Assembly (NCBI GenBank): GCA_020746875.1
Contig: JAGTJL010000002.1
Location: forward strand, 682,001 to 746,000
Source: Rhexocercosporidium sp. MPI-PUGE-AT-0058
Taxonomy: Eukaryota > Ascomycota > Leotiomycetes > Helotiales
Length of the DNA stretch: 64,000 nucleotides
Direction: 5' to 3'
Shown here: piece after piece, positions 47,501 through 57,106 of the stretch
Layout: every line of letters begins with the position of its first letter
Numbering within the stretch: the first letter of the stretch is position 1
The notes under the pieces: model-generated
What the model was told of the DNA's origin: nothing
Seen by the model: the letters and a program-made list of their open reading frames with translations, nothing else
The model's database searches: none
Position numbers and translations under genes: made by a program

Positions 47501-48190
47501 GATAAGGGATCCATCGCAGCCGTTTTCAGCGGCATTATCCCTAAACAACCTGTGGGAAGGAGCGTTCAGCAAGCCTGCCATCTTCAGTGGCATTCATTTA
47601 TATTATACTTCAACCATTTACCTACCATTTACATCCACCTCAAACTCCTACGCCGTTCAACCTCATTTCTCTAGGGAAACCTCCGCAACTGATTTACCAC
47701 GTCCTAAAGAAGTTCAGTCCGAGAGGCAAGGGGCTTCATTAGGTGGTCTGAACCCGGGGAAGGTTAAAGCTAAACTGCACCTTTCTCGCTTAGCGATTAG
47801 GGATTTCGCTTAAACAGCCGAACAACAAACATCTAAAGTCGACTTTTTTACTTCTTTCTGTTTGTAGGAATCTATTTGTTATGTATATGCAGGAATGATA
47901 ATAACCAGCAGAGCTTATTTTAATGAGACCTACGTGCAAGTTCCCAGAGAGGAGTGGGTGTAGGAATGCTCGATCTTCGCCTCTAAGCCGGCTGCGGCGC
48001 GAGGTCAAAGCACCATGGGTCTCCCTACTTGAAAGCACCGAGGACAATATGTAGAAATACCCGATTGGATTTCAGTTGCTAGCCAAGCAGTCTTAAGCTA
48101 AGCCGAAGTTCCAAAAGGTATATCTATTCAAATGAGTTGAGTATTACCTTGTTTAAATCAACTCCTTGAAAGTATCTACTGTCCAACACC
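47501..48190. other. Intergenic, nothing recognised
   Basis: An 85-codon minus frame (47790-48047) has no domain. The interval leads into the MITE cluster. Confidence 0.5.
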
Positions 48191-48440
48191 TAACGTCCAT
48201 CACTGCGTGCCGAGACACCCTGTGTGCCGAGACGAACCAATCAAATCGCGAGGATTCCAAATTTTTCTTCGTAATATCACTTTTAAACTACCTCTAACAA
48301 AAATTATTTCTATTTAGATTTAGGAATATGTTCATCAAATTATTCCTCTTAATATAGCGATCTATTAATCTCGACATTCATGCAATTTCATTGATCTGTC
48401 TCGGCACATAGGGTGTCTCGCTACGCAGGGAGAGACGTTA
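48191..48440. mobile_element. MITE copy 1 (250 bp, 43-bp TIRs, TA flanks)
   Basis: The left end TAACGTCCATCACTGCGTG and the right end, read inverted, TAACGTCTCTCCCTGCGTAG continue as GCCGAGACACCCTGTGTG and GAGAC, making a terminal inverted repeat of about 43 bp. Each TIR contains two near-copies of a GTGCCGAGAC box. The interior is AT-rich and non-coding. It closely matches copy 3 at 51471. Its right TIR holds the stop codon of the secreted-protein gene. Confidence 0.85.
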
Positions 48441-48954
48441 GTCGACCATCTAGAGGTGGCACGAGCATACTATATCCCCTGTAGCTCACAGCCGAAACGT
48501 TACTGAAATCAACACAACCTCTACCGGTTTGGCCCAGGGTGAGGTAAGCCACGCCTATATCCCCGAATTCCTTGTCGTAAAACTTATACTGAGTAGGATG
48601 ACGTGGTAGTGAGACTTGACAGCCAGTTACATTTGTGACCCCACCCCAGTATCTAATACTTTTGATATCTGGAATATCCCAAAGTAAAGGTATGATTTTT
48701 CCAGCTGTGAATCCAATAGGTGTAATAACTGCTTCTGCTGAGTTGCAGTTGGGAGCTGGAAAGCCAGATATATAGATTTGGCCATAGGAGGAGTTGTTTG
48801 AGCGCTTTACAACAGAGGCGGGGCTTCCGAGGAGAGCAGCTGCCTGAATGCCGCGACTCAGTACAGATACGGTGAGACTTGCTCTAGAGGGAATTTAGAA
48901 CAATATCACACAAATACAACGGGATTTAACCTACATAAAAGCCTTGAAGTACAT
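48421..48954 (-). CDS. Small secreted protein, stop codon supplied by a MITE
   Basis: Exon 1 (48954-48935) is only 20 nt; a 51-bp intron (GTAGGT donor, CTCTAG acceptor) leads to exon 2 (48883-48421). The join gives 160 residues starting MYFKAFIASLTVSVLSRGIQ, a classic signal peptide ending in AAA. The mature part has three cysteines (PNCNS, TGCQV, RGCVD), several N-glycosylation sequons (NNSS, NVTG, NVSA) and strands such as YGQIYISGFPAP and IRYWGGVTNVTG. Exon 2 has no internal ATG near its start, so the gene is easily overlooked. The last codons and the TAG lie inside the terminal repeat of a MITE. The family is not recognised; size and secretion suggest an effector-like protein. Confidence 0.72.
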
Positions 48955-49831
48955 AACTGCGATGCTGTGCAGCTAATTCATTGGCTGCAGCGAATGTTCT
49001 TAAATCCTTCGATCGAAGCATGAGCGACAATGTTCACGTACAACCATGACCTTACAGGGTGCTTGCAAAATAGGCTTTGTCCTCAGACTACTTCGGCTAT
49101 GTTGAGCCTACTCCGAAACAGGCCACCTAGTGAATATTGTGCCACTATCCAGGACGCTACAGGTGTTAGCGCCAAAACTGGCCCTCAGTGAGTTGTGCTC
49201 ACAATATCTCTTAGGTGAAAGTACCTGCTTGCAAAGGAAACGACGCGAAGGCCGATACTGTATTACGAGAAACCGTAATTCGGCGGAGGAATACTCCAAT
49301 ACTTGCCGTCGGTAGACAATTTTGCCTCCCTTAAAAGTTGTTTACAGTATGGTAGCCTACTATTATTTACCTCGGATCACGTGCTCGCTTCCATTTGTTT
49401 ACTTGGTGGGTTGGTTTGTGGGAGAGTCAAAAAAGGCGCTGTAGCGACTTGTTTCCAAATCTGGAGAACAACCAGGTATTCTTACTCTTGATCAAAATAG
49501 CCACAAGCACATCCATTTAGCAAGTCTGCTCTTGAGATAACTTGCTCTAGCGGAAAAAGCCACTTACTGGGGATGGAACGGGTCTAATTCTGAAATTCTT
49601 TCATCTCTTGGTACTTTGGTAAACTGTTGCTGCATGACATCTGACCACACTCCTTGCCGCTTCTCTAATCAATCGGACACACTTAAGAGACATGTGGTCG
49701 CACGCAATTCGGTTATTATTGGTGAAACATGTCTCAATTTATGTCTACTTGAATGTAATATGTCAGATTTTACTTAACCTAGTTAAATGACGAGATTTAA
49801 GTAAGATCAATTATTCCATAACAAAGCAAGG
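48955..49831. other. Intergenic, promoter of the secreted gene and possible zinc-finger scrap
   Basis: Near 49650 the plus strand reads HTPCRFSNQSDTLKRHVVA, which resembles part of a C2H2 finger, without flanking coding context. Other short frames have no features. Confidence 0.35.
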
Positions 49832-50081
49832 TAACGTCGTCCCTACGTGGCGGAAAACCCGGTGTGCCGGAAAATTTTACAAATTTCAACAATCACAAGT
49901 GGCTGTCTGAATAGAACTAGTGTGATGAACCTATTACTAATCTCAAATATAAAAAGCTTTAACTTAAGTTACTTGTGGTTGGTATAAAAGAGAACATTAT
50001 GAGAAAAAAACCCGCGATCTTTGCCATCTCATTGGTCGTTTCTGGCACACCGGGTTTTCCGCCACGCAGGGACGGACGTTA
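49832..50081. mobile_element. MITE copy 2 (250 bp, divergent subfamily)
   Basis: The ends read TAACGTCGTCCCTACGTGG and, inverted, TAACGTCCGTCCCTGCGTGG, then CGGAAAACCCGGTGTGCC on both sides: a near-perfect 43-bp TIR. TA is at each edge. Length and terminal six bases equal those of the other copies, but the inner TIR box is GTGCCGGAAA instead of GTGCCGAGAC, marking a subfamily. The interior is non-coding. Confidence 0.85.
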
Positions 50082-50233
50082 TACGATCTTCTAGCAGCCA
50101 CCTTCACAAAGCAGACGAGCCAATTTAATTACGCGGTGCACCTCTCAAGCGAATTAGCTAATCTGCCGCCACTATCAACGTCATGATTATCATACAATAA
50201 AGTGGCCTAATTTTTGGGCCTAATACATTTAAG

Positions 50234-50695
50234 TTACCCGACTGCCTCCAACAGTGCTAGTATAGTCCACCCACAAATAAAACCTGTGCCTGCCGCTACT
50301 AATAAGGAAGAATCTTGGACTACGCTCAGTAGCGCTTTGCCAGCCCTTCCCATGCCATCTACGGCACGGGAATTACGAATAGAAGCGAACATCACAGGGA
50401 GGATAACGAGGCTAGGAAGAAGCCGGGCGACGAGAAAAATCAACTTCGTATGTGATAGTTCTAGTACCTCGGCTTTCACCTTTAGCCATAATGTCATGAA
50501 TACAAAACGAATTCCAGATGAGGTAGAGCTGGTGTCCGAATGAGAGCCGCTCGAATGATCTTGTTGTAAACAAGTCCTGCTGGACTGATTACAGACTGGA
50601 CATGATGTCCTTTGGCGTGGGGTTTCGCCTTCTTTAAAATTGTCGACCCGAGGAGGATCCCAAGATGAAACGTAGGAGCTCTTTGATTGAGACAT
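50234..50695 (-). CDS. Small two-span membrane protein
   Basis: Single exon, 153 residues. A disordered Ser-rich N-terminus contains a CPVC..C motif (TSCPVCNQSSRTC). Two hydrophobic segments follow: LIFLVARLLPSLVILPVMFA and the C-terminal LLVAAGTGFICGWTILALL. There is no signal peptide. The C-terminal anchor suggests an intracellular membrane protein of unknown family. It lies between MITEs. Confidence 0.6.
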   Translation of the reverse strand: MSQSKSSYVSSWDPPRVDNFKEGETPRQRTSCPVCNQSSRTCLQQDHSSGSHSDTSSTSSGIRFVFMTLWLKVKAEVLELSHTKLIFLVARLLPSLVILPVMFASIRNSRAVDGMGRAGKALLSVVQDSSLLVAAGTGFICGWTILALLEAVG

Positions 50696-51470
50696 ATAGA
50701 AGTTGATTATAGTTTAATCTGAACAGCTGCAAGTGCTGCTAGATGAAGAATGAAACAAGGACCCAAGTCTCACCTTTATTTGTATTTCTACTTCTTGAAG
50801 GGTAAGAAGTGGCGTAATAGCGAATAAACTGGAACACCGGGAGCGTTATTTTGAAAGCGGCCGTTTAGGGACGCCGGCTCGCCTAATGAGGTCAAACGCC
50901 CACCTACAAGCGCGACAGTTGCACCGCTTCGACCTTTGTTAGGTCACTTTCACCTATAGCTCCTTAAAAGTGTCACCATTAGAGGACCAGATCCAGAATG
51001 AGGCATAATTAACGAAACATAACATTTTGAATATAGAGGGAATAATTTTGGGAGAGAGGCTTCATGCATACTATGGTAGCATGCTCAAAGCGGTAGTGAT
51101 AGTCGGCGCACCTCAATAGGGATTTATTGCTGACCACGCCTCAAACTAATCCAGTTACGGCACCATAAAGGCCTTTGAATGCTTACAAATTTTTTTTCAT
51201 CCCCTTCCGTTAAGATCCGCTGCCAACCGCAGATAAGGAAAAGCATATGGCTCTAATTCACGGTCACAAGAACGAAGTGCCTGTGCTTTACAAGCAAAAG
51301 ATCTGGCACCAGCTAAAATAAAATTCATTGTCAAGATAAGTTAGTTATTTTCCTTTACTGATCGACTCCGCAGTAGAATTTGGGCTTCGCCGCAGCTCAA
51401 AAACATCACTGGCGTCAGGACGCCTCCCGTACTTTCAAATATTGATCTGTGGCAGCTACTGGAACGTCCC
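50696..51470. other. Intergenic, nothing recognised
   Basis: There are no frames with domains. The motif AAAGCGGCCGTTTA at about 50854 recurs near 56853 upstream of another gene, possibly a remnant of a further repeat. Confidence 0.45.
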
Positions 51471-51714
51471 TCCCTGGGTAAGTTAGCGAGACTCCCAGCG
51501 TGCCGAGAGACTAATGAAATCGTAAGGATTTTGACATTTACTCTGTAATATCTCTTTTAAGCTAACAACAGTAAAAATTATTCATGTTCAGAGTCAGTAA
51601 TATGTTAGTCACACTATTTATCTTAACATAGCCATCTGTTAATCTCGAAATTCATTCAATTTGATTGGTCTGTCTCGGCACACAGGGAGTCTCGCTACGC
51701 AGGGAGGGACGTTA
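51471..51714. mobile_element. MITE copy 3 (244 bp)
   Basis: The right end is intact (inverted: TAACGTCCCTCCCTGCGTAG, then CGAGACTCCCTGTGTGCCGA). The left end begins GGAACGTCCCTCCCTGG and has a small insertion, so its TA is lost. The interior aligns along its length with copy 1 (shared ATATGTT, TTAATCTCGA and TTGATTGGTCTGTCTCGGCA), so the two are diverged members of one family. Confidence 0.85.
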
Positions 51715-51788
51715 CTGATCTTTTATTTTCGTAGACTTATTAGTTGGTGTGGAGATTGAGATGCTTGAAGTCAAAGTACCTCTCGTTT

Positions 51789-51831
51789 TTCTCGGCACGT
51801 AGGGTTTCTCGGCACGCAGGGAGGGACGTTA
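51789..51831. mobile_element. Solo MITE terminal repeat
   Basis: TTCTCGGCACGTAGGG, TTTCTCGGCACGCAGG and GAGGGACGTTA form a single right-hand TIR of the same family with no left partner. It lies 75 bp after copy 3 and directly downstream of the sirtuin-Ulp1 gene end. Confidence 0.75.
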
Positions 51832-51871
51832 GTGTATTGACTCTATTTAATTGTGGTACGACATATATGGA

Positions 51872-54636
51872 CTATTTTCTAGAACTAACCTTCTGTTCGA
51901 AAGGCAAATCTTCGTTGGCGGACTCTATCTGAAGGTTTCCTGTGGGTAGGCCGTTATTTATTACCGCCCAATAAAGAGAACTTGCCGCTCTAAGTCTTGC
52001 CAAAATCCCATTTTCTGGCACTTTCAGTCTCGAACGAATTGTGTCCAAAAATGCTTTACGGTGAGACAGTGTTAGTGCCTCTAACTTGTACGTTGCTTTG
52101 GGGACGGCGCACAACACCACACTTGGGCGTTCCAGATCGTCCTTGAATATATCAATCAGTTCAGTCCAGACTGATGCTTTCCTTGCCCGTTTTAAAATGC
52201 GTTTCCAGGCAGCTCGATCAGTGACCTCCAGTCTATCCATCACCTTCAAGACAGTGGCCTCGGGAACCGGGCTACGGTCGTGTGGGCTGCTGCCACAATC
52301 CTTCATTACCGCCCAGAACTGGCGACAAAATTCGTAGTGGATGTATCGTTGTTTTAGAGCCCGCTTCTCTGTCCTGACCATGAGCCACAGCTGTGCGAGG
52401 TCTTGATTTTCTACTGTCGACTTTTGATTTTCTGCTGTCGGGTTTTGATATTGTTTTTGTGTGACGCGTTCTATTGCTACGGCTTCTCTTAGCGTATCGA
52501 GCATCGTTGCCTCCTCTGCAAATGCGGAAGCGAAATATTCAGGGCTCAGTCTCTCGTGTCGTCTAGAACCACTAGGATTAGAATCCTCGGGCTTCGGTAT
52601 GAACAGCTCTGACTGATTGTCGTGATGATGATCGTCTGGTTCTGCAGGTAAAACTTCGGGACCCTCAGTGTCCTTGGTGCCTTGCGGAGGAGTCTCGTTG
52701 ACGTTTGTCTCTTTCCGTTCAAGCTCTCGGTATTGGCTCTCCGAGGGATCGAGGCTTGACGCTAGGAGTTCTGCTAAGACTCTTTCCCTGAATAATGGCA
52801 TCAGAGTATCGCTTTCCGCCTGGGTGAGGTGTGAGCGCCTAGCAATTAAGCGACGAATGCCCATTAGGACAAAAAGACCGCAGTCCGTGCCATTATTTTG
52901 TATTGGATTGGGCGAAGCCATCAGCTCCTCTGTTTTTTTGTTGGGGAACCAATTTTGAATCCACTCTAATAGGGACCCTGGAGCTTCACCGCTAAGACTG
53001 TCATAATAGGTCCAACATAAAGCATCATTTTTACTCTTCGATGTTATAACAGCGAAAGTCCAATGATAGTTTTGATTGATTGGTAAGTATATTGAATATA
53101 TGCCAGTGTCAAGGAGCTGTTTGAACGGCCGATTGACTTTTGTCGCTAATATAGTAAAGGAATCGGCGATTCTTTGGCTCGGAGATGCAATAGACCTCTG
53201 AAGGAGTTCAAGATAAGCATTAATAACCTCGTCATTAAGATACTGTCCGGGCTTCAGACGCCAAAGGGACTCTCCTAGGAAGGTTGCTTTGTAACCAAGA
53301 TTAATAATCTTAGTGACGATAGTCGAGCTTGTACGTGCGGTCCCGTTTTCCCCATCCTGGAGAGGAACAACAACCTCGCTCAGCCTTTTTGACATGTCAA
53401 TCTTCCAGCAGTCTAACAATTTGGGCATTACATCCGAGTTCTTGCTTGACAGCGGTAATGACTTGTTGACTGCTGTCCGATCACTACCACCTGAGCTGGA
53501 AATTGGAGATCCAGCTGCGGAAGCAAAGAGAGACCTGCCATTATCCTTAATATTGAGAATCTTTGACTTATTTTCGGGTTGCTGGAAGATTTTGGAAAGA
53601 GATTCGGTATCCAACTCTCTTAAGGCTCGATTGATTGCGGCTCCTGGTGACCTAGCAATAAACAGTAGCTTGCATCTGTCTTGTAGTTGCTGTATTTCGC
53701 TGTCGCTAAAAACAAGGGGAATATCCACCCACCAAGTAGATACGTGCCTTGCTACTATTTCGCAATTTCCTATAATAACGAGATCAAAGTAATGGCCTAG
53801 ATCTTTGGTCGGGGCCTTGAGGTTGATCCAGATAGCTTTCCCATCTTTTTCATGAACTCTGTTGCACATAAGCTTCGTTATGGCCTTCACTGACGAAACT
53901 TTGAGCGCAGTACCAACTACGACGAATAAATCGATACTTGCTCGCATGTCTGCATCCACGACGTGTCCAATAGCATCAGCATCCGGAAAGGCGTACTCGT
54001 CATACAAGGAGACTCTAGGCCTCAAGATATGAACCTTTCCTGTTCGCTTATGTACCTTGCACTCGGTACATAGCGGTGCTGATAATTCTGGGCCGAATAA
54101 GGCTGGGTCAAATCTAGATAAGTGGCGAGGATCTCCCTCGCACTTGAGGGTCTTCAAATCCCCGTGTAACTGAATTGTCCTTGGCCATGGGCGCTTGAAC
54201 GGAAGAGGAATTTCCGTCTTCAATGGTGCCAATTGCGTGTCAAGACCATCAATATTTTGAGTATATAACCGATGCAGACGACCTTCTTTAGCAATAGCTT
54301 CAAGCACGTGGTGAAATTGAGTTGGGCTTGCAGCTTGCGCGCGGTTATACATATCAGAAAACGCTGCGTTTAAGGTCTTTGTGTCCTTGTCGCTTCTGTA
54401 CATCTGCGAACTAAATATTTTCGTACTGGCGGTTGTCATAGAGTCAAAGGTAGGGACTTCACAGCTTAGCAGGTGGAATAATGTAGAGAGTGTTACTCAC
54501 TCCCGGCTGCTGCTGATATACCTGCCCCTGCTACAACGACAATTCTCTTCTTCTTGCGGAATGCTTCGATTAATGGAGATAGTTGCATATGCGCGACATA
54601 ATCTGGCAACGAGGCTAACTCAATTCGTTGGGCCAT
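51872..54636 (-). CDS. Sirtuin-Ulp1 fusion protein
   Basis: Two exons (54636-54501, 54456-51872) joined across a 44-bp intron encode 906 residues. The join lies inside the first sirtuin motif and restores it: GAGISAAAGIPTFDS. Sirtuin residues visible are TQNID (111-115), the catalytic histidine in QLHGD (143), zinc cysteines 151, 175 and 178 (the fourth is not obvious), and GTALKV. A Ser-rich linker follows. A C48/Ulp1 SUMO-protease domain (about 425-590) has the full catalytic set: His510 in NYHWTFAV, Asp531 in YYDSL, Gln565 and Cys571 in TDCGLFVL. The last 300 residues are charged and helical with no known domain. Expected activities are NAD-dependent deacylation and cleavage of SUMO or a similar modifier. 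No signal peptide. It lies 192 bp from the ferric-reductase gene, same strand. Confidence 0.88.
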
Positions 54637-54827
54637 GTTGGATGCTTGGTTAGATAATCAAGTTCTCAGAACATGAGTTCTTATGACCTTTTCCATCACT
54701 AGTAAGTATGCCACTTCTGAAAGCCGCCTGTTTTGGCGCCTGCTAAAGCGGTTCCCCCCATGATGCTGCCGGAATAAGACCCCCGTCTACAAATGGAAAA
54801 TTGTTTATTCAATTCTACCTAATAAGG

Positions 54828-56717
54828 CTAGTCCGAAGGCTGATAATCTAACTCATTTAATGTGATATCTTTCTTAAGTGAATTCCATAGGATCGACCTT
54901 AGTTCGTCTCGAATCTTTTGTGATGCAGATACTTGATTTGTTAGCATAGCAAACCCTTAACACGCGACAAATTTACCTGTAATAAGCATTCTAGGTGTAC
55001 TTGTGCACACGGGCAAAGCCCCAGACTCATAGGAAATTTCACCACTCGAACGTCCCATGAAAACCTCTTTTCGTCCTTTTTCTATTTGTTCTGCCCTCTT
55101 GGCCTCCATCTTTCGTACCGCTTCAGTCTCTTGCATCTTCCTCTTCTCGATCTCTGCAATCTCGGCTTCAAACACTTCTGAGAGAGGGAGAGGGCCTGGT
55201 AAGATCTTCGCTCTTTTTGAAAGCTCAGCAGGTGCCATCTGGGCCGAATAGATTGAAATTGTAAGAGCCTGCAGCATTAGGTAGATATATCTGAATTGGT
55301 GGTGCAACTTACCGGATTCTTCCCTAATTTTCGATCTTCAACCAGGACCCAATTGAATCGCGGATATACTGCTTCATAAAGCCCTGTATAGAATCATTGA
55401 GCGAGGCAAGCTACTTAAAGATATGAGACTCACCAATGTCTTCAATATCCCAGACTAGATGGATTCGGCGAGCTCGAACTTCACGAGCGAGCGTGCCTTG
55501 AACCAGCCGTTCTAACAGTGGTAACTGCGCTACAATACCGTAACCGCTCGCAACCATAAAAACATATTCGTAATTGCTGACTGGTATAATAGCACCGTGT
55601 GGTCCGGTGAATAGCACCCGGTTCAGTCCTCCGCTCTGCTCGCTTGCAATTATCGACTGGAGAAGTTTAGTCCATCCACGACGACGTTCGATCACAAGTT
55701 CTAGCTTTGTCTGCGTCTTGCCGGTCCAGGAGGTGACAACAAATGGATGAGTCTGCAGAAAAACAGAGGAGCGAACGCCAACCGATGGGATATATATATT
55801 GATATATTGTCCAGCTTCCATCCTTAAAGGCTCTTGAGGAATTATGCTTAACTGTATAGGACGGTTATCACTCTTACCGGGATACTTAAAGACCTCTCTA
55901 ACTCTAGGCAACCTTCTGTTTTTGGCACGCGCGATGATTCCATTGTGGTATAGTAGGAGCACGCCTTCAGCCGTGGAAGTGGCTATAAAGATCCCCAGGG
56001 AGATGTAAAAGTATAATCGAGGGAATAGCATCGACGGCATATGTAATAGAGCAGATATAGCAGCAATAGCTGCCAATAATTGGTGCAAGCGGAGGAAGAA
56101 CTCATAAGCCCATTTGCGGAGCGGCGACCATGACCATGACATTACAATTATGAGACCTAGTGATGCTCCACTCTATAGTATACTAGTGAGCTCGAGAAGA
56201 TAATAGTTTTGAGGATACTTACTACTGTCGCGGAAATGTTTGCGATACCATCTAAAGAAAAGGATGTGAGAGAGACGAACATGGCGATTATATGGAACAA
56301 CACCAGGCTGCAGGACATTGCCCCAGCGGAACGGTGCATTAACCGAAAGGTGCTCAAGGAGATACCAAGAAGATCAGCAAGAAATCCCAGGTGCGGGCCG
56401 AGGAAGAGGGGGATCATATTGATTAATGAAAGAGTACCCGCACGTCCACCGGCCTTTGAAATATCGGAGACTCGAAAACCGAGGCAGAAAGAGTTGCCAG
56501 CAATATAAACAACCTGAAGGAAAACGTCTGCGCATGTCCATGGACCTAGGAATCGGTGACGGTGAACGATGTAAGGGTATTTTAGGTACCTCAAAGCTTG
56601 TTGGACGAGGGGTGGTGTGAAGAAGGTAGAGTATGGAACCATAGGAAGTCGGCCGATGAGGAGAAGGGTAAAAAGGATGCCACCTAAGGTGATGGCATAT
56701 ACTTGGGAGATTTCCAT
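54828..56717 (-). CDS. Ferric reductase-like transmembrane oxidoreductase
   Basis: Five introns' worth of splicing, all in phase, joins exons 56717-56223, 56172-55434, 55383-55313, 55268-54977 and 54931-54828 into 566 residues. The N-terminal half has about six membrane helices with heme-binding histidines (LMHRSAGAMSCSLVLFHI, RLHQLLAAIAAISALLHM). The C-terminal half has an FAD-binding HPFVVTSW and a nucleotide-binding GPHGAIIPVSNYEYVFMVAS. The last exon, found by splicing, ends IRDELRS..ITLNELDYQP, as the family does. A Glu/Lys-rich insertion near residues 440-480 (EIAEIEKRKMQETEAVRKME) is unusual. It is expected to move electrons from NADPH across a membrane to iron or copper. Exact counts: five exons, four introns. 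Confidence 0.87.
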
Positions 56718-57106
56718 GGTAAGAGTGGTGATTCATTGATGTCGGGAATTTCAAAGTTTTATAAGTTATCTCACGGTTGAAATTTGAGTAGGAGCCGAAA
56801 ATGGCACCTTTATGGACTAATAAATTAAGTTAGGTGGGAAATAACGACGTCAAAAGCGGCCGTTTATAATTACTACACTGGAAAGTGAGTGGGCAGAAGC
56901 AAAGCATACAACAGATGAAATTAAATTGCTGATTACGGCGAAGAGTCTAAGGAAATATCCACCCAAGAAAATACAATTATAATAGTGAGATGTAGGTGAA
57001 GCTAAAGTATAATTAGTGATTAGGTGTAAACAAGGCCAAGGAAATAAAGAAAAGAAGCCTAGTGCCCAAGTCAACCTAGCAACAATGTAACACAAAGAAA
57101 TATAAA
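56718..57106. other. Intergenic, nothing recognised
   Basis: This AT-leaning interval between two minus-strand genes carries the promoter of the ferric-reductase gene. A 97-codon hydrophobic frame overlaps the 3' end of the next gene and is not called. Confidence 0.5.

Noticed and set aside
53313..53792. 159-codon plus frame
   Set aside because: Antisense to the sirtuin-Ulp1 gene.
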